A stretch of 64,000 nucleotides of DNA, from NCBI RefSeq assembly GCF_900128455.1, contig NZ_LT635783.1, positions 855,011 through 919,010 of the forward strand. The letters run 5' to 3'. The stretch comes from Bacteroides mediterraneensis (GTDB lineage: Bacteria > Bacteroidota > Bacteroidia > Bacteroidales > Bacteroidaceae). The notes beneath the pieces are model-generated. The model did no database searches and was not told the DNA's origin. It saw only the letters and a list, made by a program, of their open reading frames with translations. The stretch's first letter is position 1, and the number at the start of each line of letters is the position of its first letter. This document shows, in pieces, positions 1 through 9,437 of the stretch. Position numbers and translations under genes: made by a program.

Positions 1-1115
1 AGTTTGGTCTGGGTGCCGTTGAGGAACCCTTTTCCGAGTAACCCTCCGGAACCGATGGCAATCTTACTCTGGTTGACGTTGTATCCGGCTCCCGCGGGGT
101 CGTCCTTCATGCCCAGCAATACTTCAATTCGGATTTTCTGATGAGGCTCCAGTACGTGGTTGAACACGTAATCGGTGGAGAAAAAGAAGATGCCGGAACC
201 GATGACAAACAGGATGATATAGAAATACTCCCTTACTTGCTCCCTGAGGTAATAATAAAAAAGGGTGACTACGAGGGCCGCACAAATGGCCAGTTGAAGA
301 TGGCAGACGTTAAAAGGAATCACGTAGTTGGAAAAGAGTGCGCCCAGCAGGGTGGCTCCTCCTCCGATGGCGAAGATATAAACCGCCAGTTTGGGAGACT
401 GCCGGCAGAATCTTCCTACCAGGAAGGAAGATAGCAGGATGATGAGGGTCAGTACGGAAAATTCTCCCCAGGAGGTCATTTCGTCGGGCATGATTTCGGC
501 TCCAAACCGGAGTCCGACAATAAAAAAGACAACGGCACAGATGCCGGAAAACAATACGGCTCCGGTCATGCCTTCCCGGTACAGCATGAGGAAAAAGGAG
601 AGATACACCAGTGCGGAACCTGTCTCTTTCTGAAGGATAATCAGTGCCATCGGCAGCAGGATGATGCCCAACACTGCCAGCAGGTCGCGGGTGCGCTGCA
701 TCTGGAAGGTGTATTCGTTCATGTATTTCCCCAGTGCCAGGGCTGTGGCGAACTTTGCGAACTCGGCCGGTTGCAGACTGACGGGACCGAGCACAATCCA
801 CGAGCGTGAACCTTTGATTTCATGCGGATTGAAGATGGTACCGAAAAGGAGCAGGAGCAGAATGCCATAAATCAGGTAGGCGTATGTATCGTAAATGCGG
901 TCTTCTAGCATGAGTATGACGAATCCGAGTCCCAGCGAACAGCCTATCCACATGAGCTGCTTGCCGGCACGTGTCGTGATGTCGAAGAAATTGGGCTCTC
1001 CGTAATCGTAGCTTGCTCCGCATACGCTGAACCAGCCGCAGGTGACCAATACCAGATAAAGTCCGATGGTCCACCAGTCCACATTTTTCCATACACTACC
1101 TCTCGTGTATCCCAT
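1..1115 (-). CDS. rodA: Rod-shape determining protein RodA (SEDS glycosyltransferase), 3' end outside window
   Basis: RodA is the polytopic SEDS peptidoglycan polymerase that works with PBP2 in lateral wall synthesis. Reading the minus strand from the ATG at 1113-1115 gives about 371 codons of hydrophobic, multi-helix protein with no stop before the window edge. Near the edge it has the conserved SEDS stretch [15 protein letters not shown], so only a C-terminal part is missing. The start overlaps the end of mrdA by 20 bases, which implies translational coupling. The order mreB-mreC-mreD-mrdA-rodA is the standard elongasome cluster. The identity is firm; the true C-terminus cannot be seen. Confidence 0.93.
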   Translation of the reverse strand, partial: MGYTRGSVWKNVDWWTIGLYLVLVTCGWFSVCGASYDYGEPNFFDITTRAGKQLMWIGCSLGLGFVILMLEDRIYDTYAYLIYGILLLLLFGTIFNPHEIKGSRSWIVLGPVSLQPAEFAKFATALALGKYMNEYTFQMQRTRDLLAVLGIILLPMALIILQKETGSALVYLSFFLMLYREGMTGAVLFSGICAVVFFIVGLRFGAEIMPDEMTSWGEFSVLTLIILLSSFLVGRFCRQSPKLAVYIFAIGGGATLLGALFSNYVIPFNVCHLQLAICAALVVTLFYYYLREQVREYFYIILFVIGSGIFFFSTDYVFNHVLEPHQKIRIEVLLGMKDDPAGAGYNVNQSKIAIGSGGLLGKGFLNGTQTK

Positions 1116-2946
1116 AATCAATCCTCCTGTTTTGAATTTCTGTTGCCATCGCTTCGTCTTCGGGCGAAAGCTTTCCTTTCAGATATTGTTCTATCATGAG
1201 CCGTCCGATGGGGACACCGTAGACAGCACCGAATCCTCCGTTTTCCACATATACGGCAATGGCTATCTTCGGGTCTTTCATCGGGGCAAATCCCATGAAT
1301 GCCGAGTGGTCTTTTCCTCGGTTCTGGGCCGTACCGGTCTTGCCGCATACTTCGATGTCGGGCAGGTTGGCTCCCCGGCAGGTTCCACCCAGCACGGCAG
1401 CACGCATGCCTTGTACCACTTCATCGTAATGGGAACGGTCGACCATGGTATAGCGTTTCTTGGAATAGAGTGTGTCGAGCGGCTCACCTTGTACTTCCTT
1501 GACCACATGGGGCGTAATGAAATAGCCTCTGTTGGCAATGGTCGCTCCCAGATTGGCTATCTGCAGCGGTGTCAGCGTCACTTCTCCCTGGCCGATGGAG
1601 ATACTGATGATGGTCAGTCCGTTCCATGAACCGTGATAGGCCTTGTCGTACACACTGGCATTGGGGATGAATCCTCTTTTCTCTCCGGGGAGGTCAATTC
1701 CCAAGGGGTAGCCGAATCCCATGGATACCATGTAGTCTCTCCATGTATTCATGGCCTTCTGTACGGAGCCATATTTCTGCCGGGCTCCAATCATGTGATA
1801 AAGTCCCCAGCAGAAATAACCGTTGCAGGAAGTGGCGATGGCCGGAATCAGAGAGAGGGGGGAGGGGTGTGAGTGACAGCCCACATGGAGGCCTCGGAAA
1901 TTGAAGCCGCCATTACATGGGTAACTGGTACCGGTGGTGATGATTCCTTCCTGCAAATAGGTGAGTGCCTGTGAGGTCTTGAATGTGGACCCTGGGGGGT
2001 AGGTACCCATGATGGCGCGGTTCAGCAAGGGCTTCCATGGGTCACGCGCCAGCATCAGGTGGTTCTTTCCTCGGTTTCTTCCCACCATCTGGCGAGGGTC
2101 GTAAGAGGGAGAAGACACCAGACAGAGTACCTCGCCGGTAGAGGGTTCGATAGCCACAATACTGCCGATTTTCCCTTCCAGCAAGCGTTCGCCCAGTTGC
2201 TGGAGGTCGATGTCCAGACTGAGTCGCAAGTTCTTTCCCGCTACGGGAGCTTTGTCGAACTTGCCGTCCATGTAGTTGCCTTGAATACGTCCGCGTGCGT
2301 CGCGCAGCAATATCTCAATGCCTTTTTCGCCTCGCAGCTGTTTCTCGTAAGAGCGTTCCACTCCCAGTTTTCCGATAAAATCTCCAGGAATATAGTATTC
2401 ATCCTTTTCCATGTCCGATTTGGACACTTCTGCAATATCACCTAAGATGTGGGCTCCCGCATTGTAGGTATATTGCCGGATGGTGCGTCGCTGGATATAG
2501 AATCCGGGAAACTTGAACAGTTTTTCCTGAAACACTCCACAGTCTTCGGCCGACAGCTGGGTAAGAAATACCTGATTGGTGTAGGGAGAGTATCCCGGGT
2601 TGAGGCGCCGGTCCTTGATGTCATGGAATTTCTTTCGGAGAAATTCCGGTGTGATTTTCAGGGTCTGACACAAATCGGTCGTATCCAGTTCGGTAATCTC
2701 CTTCATGATGACTGTGATGTCGTAGGCTGCCTGGTTATAGACCAGCAGTTTGTCATTGCGGTCGTAGATGACTCCCCGGCTGGGATACTGTATCCGCTTG
2801 AGAAAGGCGTTGCTGTCGGCATTCTTCTTATAGTCCTCGCTCATGATTTGCAGGGAGAGCAAGCGTATAAGAAAAATCAGTACAATGACAGCGACGGCGC
2901 CTGCAATGACGTATTTCCGCTTTTCAAGGTCGTAATTTCTTTCCAC
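1096..2946 (-). CDS. mrdA: Penicillin-binding protein 2 (elongasome DD-transpeptidase)
   Basis: Class B PBP that cross-links peptidoglycan during elongation; it is anchored in the inner membrane and partners RodA. The 616-residue protein has one N-terminal membrane helix (about residues 13-34), a dimerisation region, and a transpeptidase domain with all three active-site motifs: S320-T-F-K323, S373-C-N375 and K536-T-G538. The start is a GTG at 2944-2946 that shares one base with the mreD stop codon (TAG/GTG), so the two genes are probably coupled. Length and motif spacing are normal for the family. Confidence 0.95.
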   Translation of the reverse strand: MERNYDLEKRKYVIAGAVAVIVLIFLIRLLSLQIMSEDYKKNADSNAFLKRIQYPSRGVIYDRNDKLLVYNQAAYDITVIMKEITELDTTDLCQTLKITPEFLRKKFHDIKDRRLNPGYSPYTNQVFLTQLSAEDCGVFQEKLFKFPGFYIQRRTIRQYTYNAGAHILGDIAEVSKSDMEKDEYYIPGDFIGKLGVERSYEKQLRGEKGIEILLRDARGRIQGNYMDGKFDKAPVAGKNLRLSLDIDLQQLGERLLEGKIGSIVAIEPSTGEVLCLVSSPSYDPRQMVGRNRGKNHLMLARDPWKPLLNRAIMGTYPPGSTFKTSQALTYLQEGIITTGTSYPCNGGFNFRGLHVGCHSHPSPLSLIPAIATSCNGYFCWGLYHMIGARQKYGSVQKAMNTWRDYMVSMGFGYPLGIDLPGEKRGFIPNASVYDKAYHGSWNGLTIISISIGQGEVTLTPLQIANLGATIANRGYFITPHVVKEVQGEPLDTLYSKKRYTMVDRSHYDEVVQGMRAAVLGGTCRGANLPDIEVCGKTGTAQNRGKDHSAFMGFAPMKDPKIAIAVYVENGGFGAVYGVPIGRLMIEQYLKGKLSPEDEAMATEIQNRRIDYGIHER

Positions 2947-3443
2947 TATTTTTTCCTCCTGACAGAATCAACACATAAAATAAAGATGAGCGTGATGACT
3001 GCATCACTGGCTATTTTCAGTAACAATATTTGTGGCCGCGCAAAAGAGAACATATCCAGCAGATTCAGGACGACGGCATGCAACAGTACCATAACCAAGG
3101 TGTATCGGAAGAAAGGAGCAAATCCCATCTGATAGATGCCTGGCTCGAAGTTATCAGTGGTGTCGCGCAGTGAGAACAAACGCAGAATCCAGGGGCGGCA
3201 GAAAGCCGTCAGCACGGAAGCAGCTGCATTCAAGCCGGGGGTGTTGCTGAAGATATCGATGCAGAGTCCCAGGAAAAAGGCCCACAACAGGAGACCTTTT
3301 CGGCTGTTTCCCGAATTTATTTTCAATAAGAAATAAATGTATAATAAGGGAGTAGCGTATTGTTCAAAATGGATGTGATTCAACACCAGCGCCTGAAGTA
3401 GGACCAGTATTATAAACCATTTAAGACGTATGATGTATTGCAT
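2946..3443 (-). CDS. mreD: Rod shape-determining protein MreD
   Basis: Small integral membrane protein of the Rod complex. The 165-residue product is strongly hydrophobic, with about five predicted helices and a short basic tail (VDSVRRKK). MreD sequences are poorly conserved, so the call rests on size, hydropathy and position directly between mreC and mrdA. The ATG is at 3441-3443. Its stop overlaps the GTG start of mrdA by one base, which is typical of this operon. Confidence 0.88.
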   Translation of the reverse strand: MQYIIRLKWFIILVLLQALVLNHIHFEQYATPLLYIYFLLKINSGNSRKGLLLWAFFLGLCIDIFSNTPGLNAAASVLTAFCRPWILRLFSLRDTTDNFEPGIYQMGFAPFFRYTLVMVLLHAVVLNLLDMFSFARPQILLLKIASDAVITLIFILCVDSVRRKK

Positions 3444-3473
3444 AATTTCCCAAACTTTCTGTGTGATTAATAG

Positions 3474-4325
3474 TTATGGTTGCACGGAGTGGATACTGTC
3501 TTCCAGCTGTGCCTGTTCGCTCCCGTTGAAAGAACCCAGTACCCTGACGTTATTCAGTCGGGCAAAATCGGTAAAGAGTTTCACCTTGAGCAAGTAGGAC
3601 AAGCCGTCGTGGCTGTCGGTCATGTCATCGACAGTGCCTACCGGTATTCCGGCGGGGAATACGGCACTGTAGCCGCTTGTCACGATTGTGTCGCCCAACG
3701 TGAACTCCGAATGTCTGGGCATGTCTTTCACATAGGCATATTGTGAGGAACCTCCATCCCATTTGAGGAAACCAAAATAGGACGTTCTCTTGATTTTGCA
3801 GCTGATGCTGCTTTTGGAGTTGAGCACAGGAAGCACGATGGAATGGTGTTGTCCTGTCAGATAAACAATGCCTACCACCCCATTTCCACATACTACGCCC
3901 ATTTCCGGGCGGATACCGTCGGCCGACCCTTTGTCTATCGTGATGAAATTGTTGGGGTGGGTTACGCTGTTGTTCACCACTCTGGCATCATAGAGCACGT
4001 AGTCTTTCAATGCTTCCTTGCGCAGGTTGGCTACTCCGAGTGTATCTTGGGTATATTGTTCCAAAGCCTGTGACAGGCGCTCTACCTCAATTTCCAGCTC
4101 CACGTTTCGTGCCGTGAGGTCTTTATTGACTTCCGTCAGTCCGAAATAACGTGTCACTTGATTGGATGCCTCGTACACCAGTCCCGCCACATAGTTGGCA
4201 GAAGTGAAGAAAGCACTTCCCTGATAGTTGTTGAAACGGAACAGCAGGGTAAGGGAAATCACTTCCAGAAGTACGAAAAGGAACCAATGGTTATATTTCA
4301 GCAGAAAATTGATTAGGTTTCGCAT
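3474..4325 (-). CDS. mreC: Rod shape-determining protein MreC
   Basis: Periplasmic scaffold linking MreB filaments to PBP2 and RodA. The frame is open from 4403, but the upstream part is encoded by an 18-bp inverted repeat. I therefore choose the ATG at 4323-4325, giving 283 residues that begin MRNLINFLLKYN. One membrane helix follows (about residues 14-32), then a coiled-coil stretch (LEIEVERLSQALEQY) and the beta-rich MreC domain with the conserved block TIDKGSADGIRPEMGVV. The gene lies 30 bp upstream of mreD. The alternative, longer start would put an unusual acidic and aromatic tail ahead of the membrane anchor. Confidence 0.92.
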   Translation of the reverse strand: MRNLINFLLKYNHWFLFVLLEVISLTLLFRFNNYQGSAFFTSANYVAGLVYEASNQVTRYFGLTEVNKDLTARNVELEIEVERLSQALEQYTQDTLGVANLRKEALKDYVLYDARVVNNSVTHPNNFITIDKGSADGIRPEMGVVCGNGVVGIVYLTGQHHSIVLPVLNSKSSISCKIKRTSYFGFLKWDGGSSQYAYVKDMPRHSEFTLGDTIVTSGYSAVFPAGIPVGTVDDMTDSHDGLSYLLKVKLFTDFARLNNVRVLGSFNGSEQAQLEDSIHSVQP

Positions 4326-4361
4326 GTCAGAGAGTCCGAATGATATGTAAACAAAAAAGTG

Positions 4362-4407
4362 AAAATTGAAAATGAAGGGACCTTCCGACCCCTTCATTTT
4401 CAATTTT
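4362..4407 (-). terminator. Perfect 18-bp stem-loop between mreB and mreC, terminator/attenuator-like
   Basis: Bases 4362-4379 and 4390-4407 are perfect reverse complements (18 bp) around a 10-base loop. Read on the minus strand, the stem comes right after the mreB stop codon and is followed by CACTTTTTTG, a short U tract. This has the layout of an intrinsic terminator inside the operon. It would lower mreC-D-mrdA-rodA expression relative to mreB, or it may be an mRNA processing or stabilising hairpin. Confidence 0.7.
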
Positions 4408-4413
4408 ATGAGA

Positions 4414-5436
4414 TTATCTCATCAGGAATGAGAAACGATCTACATTTTTCAAGGCGATACCCGTTCCTTTGGCTACGCTCAGCAAGGGGTCTTCGGCAAT
4501 GTGGAAAGGAATGTTGATTTTGTCTGTTAGACGTTTGTCCAGTCCGCGCAGCAAGGCTCCGCCTCCGGCCAGGTAAATACCGTTATTGACGATATCGGCG
4601 TACAATTCGGGAGGTGTATTTTCCAGTGCGCTCAGGATGGCCGTTTCTATTTTGGCAATGCTTTTCTCCATGCAGTGAGCTATTTCCTGATAGCAGACCG
4701 GAACTTCCATCGGAAGCGCTGTGATACGGTTCGGTCCGCGTACGATGTAGTCTTCCGGAGCATTGTCTCCCAAATCCGTAATGGCCGCACCTACATGAAT
4801 TTTGATTCGCTCGGCCATTCTTTCACTGACTTTGACATTGTGCTGTCGGCTCATGTATTCCTGAATATCCGCTGTCAGGTCATCACCAGCCACACGGATA
4901 GAGTTGTTTGAAACAATACCGCCTAATGAAATTACGGCGATCTCGGTAGAACCTCCACCTATGTCGACCACCATGTTTCCTTCCGGAGCCTCCACATCCA
5001 GTCCGATACCGATAGCCGCAGCCATCGGTTCAAATATCAGGTAGACATCACGTCCGCCTGCATGTTCCGCACTGTCGCGTACGGCACGTAGTTCCACTTC
5101 TGTGGAGCCTGACGGTACGCCGATGACCATGCGCAGGGAAGGAGTGAAAAGATGACGTCCGGTATTTACCTTTTTAATCAACCCGCGCATCATCTGTTCG
5201 CAGGCGTTGAAGTCCGCAATCACTCCGTCACGCAACGGGCGTACGGTGCGAATGTTCGGGTTTTCTTTTTCGTACATCAGCTTGGCACGTTCACCCACGG
5301 CAATCATTTTGTCCGTACGGCGATCCAACGCAACGACAGAGGGTTCGTCTACCACAATCTTGTCATTGCAGGTAATGATGGTGTTGGCTGTGCCAAGGTC
5401 CATCGCTATGTTTTGTGTAAAGGAGAATAATCCCAT
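4414..5436 (-). CDS. mreB: Rod shape-determining protein MreB (actin homologue)
   Basis: Cytoplasmic actin-like ATPase that forms membrane-associated filaments and directs lateral wall synthesis. The 340-residue protein has normal length and the actin-fold signatures: the phosphate-1 motif near residues 12-19 (MDLGTANTI), the phosphate-2 motif VVDIGGGSTEIAVIS near 160, and the adenosine motif YLAGGGALLRGLD near 290. The ATG at 5434-5436 gives the canonical N-terminus MGLFSFTQNIAMDLGTANT. It is the first morphogenesis gene of the cluster, 72 bp downstream of the IMP cyclohydrolase gene. Confidence 0.97.
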   Translation of the reverse strand: MGLFSFTQNIAMDLGTANTIITCNDKIVVDEPSVVALDRRTDKMIAVGERAKLMYEKENPNIRTVRPLRDGVIADFNACEQMMRGLIKKVNTGRHLFTPSLRMVIGVPSGSTEVELRAVRDSAEHAGGRDVYLIFEPMAAAIGIGLDVEAPEGNMVVDIGGGSTEIAVISLGGIVSNNSIRVAGDDLTADIQEYMSRQHNVKVSERMAERIKIHVGAAITDLGDNAPEDYIVRGPNRITALPMEVPVCYQEIAHCMEKSIAKIETAILSALENTPPELYADIVNNGIYLAGGGALLRGLDKRLTDKINIPFHIAEDPLLSVAKGTGIALKNVDRFSFLMR

Positions 5437-5484
5437 TCCTTCTAATATAAGTCTAGAATTTTGAATTAATAAGTCCGTATAAAG

Positions 5485-5504
5485 AAGGCAGAATGAACTG
5501 CCTT
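5485..5504 (-). terminator. Small hairpin between the IMP cyclohydrolase gene and mreB
   Basis: Seven-bp stem (5485-5491 with 5498-5504) around a 6-base loop, in the 72-bp gap. On the minus strand it is followed by CTTTAT, so any termination would be partial. It may separate purine-gene transcription from the mre operon. Confidence 0.4.
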
Positions 5505-5508
5505 TTAT

Positions 5509-6102
5509 TTATTTCTTGAAATAGTCGCGGATAGCGGTATCGTAGTGTGAAGATACGGTAAAGGCTTCACCTGCAAACCAACGGCGCTGTTCACGTGTGG
5601 TAACGGCTCCCTGCTGGTTCAGGATGTCCAGCAACGGCTGATACTGGTGTTTGCTGGCTACGATAACTACATCGTTGAAATTCTTGGCTCCGGCACGAAT
5701 CAATGAAATGCCGCCTATATCGATTTTTTCGATGATATCTTGTTCGGCAGCACCGCTGGCTACTGTATCTTCAAACGGATACAAGTCTACAATTACCAGG
5801 TCGATTTCCGGAATCTCATATTGTGCTACTTGTTTTTGGTCGCTTTCCAGTTCTCTACGGCAAAGGATACCTCCGAAGATTTTAGGATGTAAGGTTTTCA
5901 CACGTCCTCCCAAAATAGAAGGATAAGTCGTGATATCTTCTACTGCCTTGCACGGATAGCCCAGTGATTCAATGAATTGACGTGTTCCTCCAGTAGACAG
6001 GAACTCCACTCCTTCTGCATGAAGTTTAGCTAAGATTGCATCCAAGCCGTCTTTATGGTAAACAGACACCAATGCGGTTTTGATTTTCTTTGATTCTGAC
6101 AT
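5509..6102 (-). CDS. purH: Stand-alone IMP cyclohydrolase (N-terminal half of PurH)
   Basis: Closes the purine ring of FAICAR to give IMP, the last step of de novo purine synthesis. The 197-residue protein matches only the MGS-like cyclohydrolase domain of bifunctional PurH. It has the N-terminal TALVSVYHKDGL, the phosphate-binding FLSTGGT near residues 35-41, GGRVKTLHPKIFGGIL near 66-81, and DLVIVDLYPF near 104-113. It stops exactly at the domain boundary. The 72 bp to mreB leave no room for a transformylase remnant, so it is a natural single-domain gene and not a truncation. The missing activity is encoded at 9438-10616. Confidence 0.92.
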   Translation of the reverse strand: MSESKKIKTALVSVYHKDGLDAILAKLHAEGVEFLSTGGTRQFIESLGYPCKAVEDITTYPSILGGRVKTLHPKIFGGILCRRELESDQKQVAQYEIPEIDLVIVDLYPFEDTVASGAAEQDIIEKIDIGGISLIRAGAKNFNDVVIVASKHQYQPLLDILNQQGAVTTREQRRWFAGEAFTVSSHYDTAIRDYFKK

Positions 6103-6127
6103 AATTTTGAGATTTTGAATTCAGCCG

Positions 6128-6135
6128 CAAAATTA
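6128..6135 (-). promoter_or_regulatory. Putative -7 element for the IMP cyclohydrolase/mre cluster
   Basis: Minus strand reads TAATTTTG, a match to the Bacteroides -7 consensus TAnnTTTG, about 25 bases upstream of the start codon at 6102. No clear -33 TTTG is seen. Confidence 0.4.
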
Positions 6136-6308
6136 CGAATTTTCAGGTGATAAATATAAGATAGTAGAAATAAAATATCTTTTTTTTACATTCATCTTGA
6201 AAGTTTTACGGCCGACCTTCTTGTGAATAATACTTTCATTTGGTTTCTTTCTGAGGTTTTGTAACAGGATTGTAACATATATGACATTCAATTATAACAA
6301 GGATGAAA

Positions 6309-6316
6309 TACTTTTG
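6309..6316 (+). promoter_or_regulatory. Putative -7 element for the phosphate transporter
   Basis: TACTTTTG fits TAnnTTTG and lies 29 bases before the ATG at 6345. It overlaps the region just after an in-frame ATG at 6303. If used, it excludes that upstream start and supports 6345. Confidence 0.5.
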
Positions 6317-6344
6317 CACCCGGAAAAACTTAGCAAAACAAGTT

Positions 6345-8642
6345 ATGGAAACTATTTATTTGGGAATTGTCATATTCCTGTTTATGCTGGCAGTCTTTGA
6401 TTTGCTGGTGGGTGTCAGTAATGATGCCGTGAACTTTATGAATTCGGCGGTTGGTGCAAAGGTCGCAAAGTTTAAAACGATTATCATTGTAGCTGCCGTT
6501 GGAGTGTTTGCTGGAGCGGTGTTGAGTAACGGAATGATGGATATCGCCCGTCACGGAATTTTCCAGCCGGTAAATTTCAGCTTTTATGAAATCATGTGCA
6601 TTTTGTTGGCAGTCATGGTGACGGACGTGGTGTTGCTGGATATTTTCAATACGTTGGGCCTGCCTACTTCTACCACGGTATCCATGGTGTTTGAATTGTT
6701 GGGAGGTACGTTTATTCTGGCAATTCTGAAGATTATCGGAGACGAAACCGGCATGTTGAGTCTGGGTGATATGATGAATACGGAAAAGGCTTTGTCGGTC
6801 ATTATGGGTATTTTCCTTTCTGTGGCAGTTGCCTTCATTGCGGGTACTATTGTACAATATGTGTCCCGACTTATTTTCAGTTTCAATTATAAGAAACATC
6901 TTTCATGGACCATCGGTGTGTTCGGTGGAATTGCTGTGACAGCCTTGGGTTACTTCATTATTATACAGGGCTTGAAGAGTGCTTCGTTCATGACGCCTGA
7001 AGCTCAGCAATGGATTCAGGATAATACCCCGATATTAGTAGGTGGATGTTTCGTGGTGTTTACGGTCATCATGCAAATCTTGCACTGGTGTAAAGTGAAT
7101 GTGTTTAAGATTATTGTGTTGCTGGGAACTTTCTCCTTGGCACTGGCTTTTGCCGGTAATGACTTGGTGAACTTCATCGGTGTGCCTTTGGCGGGCTTTT
7201 CTGCGTACACGGATTATGTGGCAAATTCCAATGGGGCAGGTATTCATGATTTCATGATGTCTTCCCTGATGTCGTCGGCTAAGACTCCGGCCATTTTCCT
7301 GATAGCTTCGGGGGTTGTTATGGTATATGCGCTGGCTACTTCCAAAAAGGCGAAGAATGTAATCAAGACTTCAGTCGATTTGGCCCGTCAGGAAGAGGGA
7401 GATGAAATGTTCGGTTCTTCGGCTTTAGCCCGTGTCATTGTACGTCGTGCCACTAATATCAATGATTTCCTGGTACGTGTGATTCCGGTGGGGATGCGTC
7501 GCTGGATTGATAGCCGTTTCAATAAAGAAGAAGTGATTTTGAACGATGGGGCTGCCTTCGATATGGTGCGTGCTTCGGTGAATCTGGTTTTGTCTGGGTT
7601 GTTGATTATCATCGGTACTACCATGAAGTTGCCGTTGTCTACCACTTATGTGACCTTTATTGTAGCGATGGGTAGTTCATTGGCCGACCGTGCCTGGAGC
7701 CGGGAAAGTGCAGTATATCGTATCACGGGTATGCTTTCCGTGATTGGTGGCTGGTTTATTACGGCGTTCGTGGCTTTCACGATTTGTGCGCTGGTTACTT
7801 TCATAATGTTCTATACCAGTTTCGTTGGCATGTTCATTTTTATTGTGGTAGCCGTAGTGCTTTTGGTACGCAGTAATATCCAGTATAAGAAGAAAGAAGA
7901 AAAAGTGGATGGACAGGACGATGTGTTCAAGCGGATGATGAGCAGCAAGGACAAGAGCGAAACCTTGGCGTTGCTTCGTCAGCATGTGCAGGAAACCTTG
8001 GCCAGCTACGTGGATTTCAGTGAGAAAACCTATGTACAGGTGACCGACGGATTCATCCATGAAGACTTGCGTAGTCTGCGGAAGGCTATGAATGCGACGG
8101 ACGACCAGAAGAAGATGCTCAAAAAACGCCGGCGGAAAGAAATTCTGGGATTGCGCCGTCTGCCTATGACGGTAGCCATCGAAAAGAATACATGGTTCCA
8201 CTTGGGAAGCAACAGTTGCGAGCAAATGCTTTACTGTTTGAAACGAATCTGTGAACCTTGTAAGGAACATGTGGATAATAACTTTAACCCGATATCTCCG
8301 GATTGTGTGAAAGAATTTCTCCCTGTACGCGAGCAGCTCTGTAGTTTGATGGAGCGTACCAAGAGTGCCATCAGTACAGGTAACTATGCGGATGCTGATG
8401 ATATTTTGAAGAAAGGTGATGAACTGAAAAACAATATTTCCGCTCTGCGTAAGCAACAGATGAATCGGATGCAGGAGTCTGACAATACGAGCTTGAAGGC
8501 AGCAATGGTCTATTTGAATATCCTTCAGGAATCTCAGGAGTTGGTAAGCATTTGGCGCCATCTGTTACGTGCCAGTCGTTTCTTCCAAGGGGATTATGTA
8601 CCCCAGGAGGTTTCTATACTGGCTTTGGCGGAAGACCGTTGA
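6345..8642 (+). CDS. PiT-family inorganic phosphate transporter with C-terminal cytoplasmic domain
   Basis: Low-affinity phosphate (metal-phosphate) permease of the inner membrane. From the ATG at 6345 the product is 765 residues. It shows the duplicated PiT signatures: GVSNDAVNFMNSAVGAK near residue 22 and AFAGNDLVNFIGVPLAGF near 268. The other conserved pairs are LGLPTSTTVSM and KLPLSTTYVTF. About a dozen membrane segments run to roughly residue 515. The remaining 250 residues are a charged helical cytoplasmic domain resembling PhoU/DUF47 folds, longer than in E. coli PitA but usual for large Bacteroidetes PiT proteins. I prefer ATG 6345 over 6303 because the promoter -7 box lies between them. 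Confidence 0.9.
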   Translation: METIYLGIVIFLFMLAVFDLLVGVSNDAVNFMNSAVGAKVAKFKTIIIVAAVGVFAGAVLSNGMMDIARHGIFQPVNFSFYEIMCILLAVMVTDVVLLDIFNTLGLPTSTTVSMVFELLGGTFILAILKIIGDETGMLSLGDMMNTEKALSVIMGIFLSVAVAFIAGTIVQYVSRLIFSFNYKKHLSWTIGVFGGIAVTALGYFIIIQGLKSASFMTPEAQQWIQDNTPILVGGCFVVFTVIMQILHWCKVNVFKIIVLLGTFSLALAFAGNDLVNFIGVPLAGFSAYTDYVANSNGAGIHDFMMSSLMSSAKTPAIFLIASGVVMVYALATSKKAKNVIKTSVDLARQEEGDEMFGSSALARVIVRRATNINDFLVRVIPVGMRRWIDSRFNKEEVILNDGAAFDMVRASVNLVLSGLLIIIGTTMKLPLSTTYVTFIVAMGSSLADRAWSRESAVYRITGMLSVIGGWFITAFVAFTICALVTFIMFYTSFVGMFIFIVVAVVLLVRSNIQYKKKEEKVDGQDDVFKRMMSSKDKSETLALLRQHVQETLASYVDFSEKTYVQVTDGFIHEDLRSLRKAMNATDDQKKMLKKRRRKEILGLRRLPMTVAIEKNTWFHLGSNSCEQMLYCLKRICEPCKEHVDNNFNPISPDCVKEFLPVREQLCSLMERTKSAISTGNYADADDILKKGDELKNNISALRKQQMNRMQESDNTSLKAAMVYLNILQESQELVSIWRHLLRASRFFQGDYVPQEVSILALAEDR

Positions 8643-8668
8643 GGCTGATTATTCTTTGAATTGATAAA

Positions 8669-8714
8669 AAAGGCCGGCAGGAAGTTTCTCTCTTTCTTGT
8701 CGGCCTTTGTTTTT
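8669..8714. terminator. Bidirectional terminator between the phosphate transporter and carbonic anhydrase
   Basis: A GC-rich stem (AAAGGCCG... paired with ...CGGCCTTT, including a mismatched lower part) has A runs on its left and T runs on its right. It can therefore end both convergent transcripts. Confidence 0.8.
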
Positions 8715-8728
8715 AGGGCTTATGTAGG

Positions 8729-9277
8729 TTAGTCTTCTTGTACTTCGGTGAGGTTTCCGGTTGTAGAATCCATGATGAATCCTCTTACCCGTATATCCTG
8801 TGGTACTAGCGGGTGGTGGCGTACGATGTGTACGCTCTTTTGTACAGCTTCTTCCGTATCATTGAAGCCGCTGAGCCAGGAATTTAAGTCGATATCGCAG
8901 TATTGCATCATTTCGATATGGTCTTGCGAGATACCTCTTTCACGCATGTGGCGTAGCATGACTTGACTGTCCATGTGCTGCACGCCGCAGTCTGTATGCC
9001 CGATAATCATCACCTCTTCCACTCCTAGTTCATATATGGCTACCAGCAGGCTGCGCATGGCACTTCCAAAGGGGTGGGTAATCGTACCACCGGCGTTCTT
9101 GATGATTTTGACATCTCCGTTTTTGATACCCAGTGCGGCGGGCAGCAGTTCTGTCAGACGGGTGTCCATGCAGGTGACAATGGCGATTTTTTTGTCAGGG
9201 TATTTGTTCGTGATGTATTTCTCGTACCCTTTGCTTTCCACAAATGTTTTGTTGAAATGTAATAATTCGTCTATCAT
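8729..9277 (-). CDS. Beta-class carbonic anhydrase
   Basis: Zinc enzyme interconverting CO2 and bicarbonate. The 182-residue protein carries the beta-class ligands: C36-x-D38-x-R40 (CMDTR) and H94-x-x-C97 (HTDCG). Conserved NAGG follows the first metal site. It is on the short side, like the small clade of beta-CA found in Gram-positive and Bacteroidetes species. It is convergent with the phosphate transporter and shares a terminator with it. No linked gene suggests a specialised role; supplying bicarbonate for carboxylations, including purine synthesis, is a possible but unproven link. Confidence 0.92.
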   Translation of the reverse strand: MIDELLHFNKTFVESKGYEKYITNKYPDKKIAIVTCMDTRLTELLPAALGIKNGDVKIIKNAGGTITHPFGSAMRSLLVAIYELGVEEVMIIGHTDCGVQHMDSQVMLRHMRERGISQDHIEMMQYCDIDLNSWLSGFNDTEEAVQKSVHIVRHHPLVPQDIRVRGFIMDSTTGNLTEVQED

Positions 9278-9402
9278 AGTCCTTTATATTTTGTATAGAA
9301 TATGGACAAAAATACAGATTTATTTTGTGATTTTTCCGTTGCTTTCTGTGGGAATTCCTAAAATCATGTGCTAATCGTGAAATATGCTTCTGTTTTTTTT
9401 TC

Positions 9403-9410
9403 TACTTTTG
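9403..9410 (+). promoter_or_regulatory. Putative -7 element for the AICAR transformylase gene
   Basis: TACTTTTG matches TAnnTTTG, 27 bases before the ATG at 9438. It follows a T-rich stretch. No convincing -33 box. Confidence 0.5.
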
Positions 9411-9437
9411 TAGAAAATTCAACCAAACTATTAAAAT

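Noticed and set aside
5509-6102. Truncated or frameshifted bifunctional purH
   Set aside because: The stop falls exactly at the domain boundary, no transformylase remnant follows, and a complete stand-alone transformylase exists at 9438.
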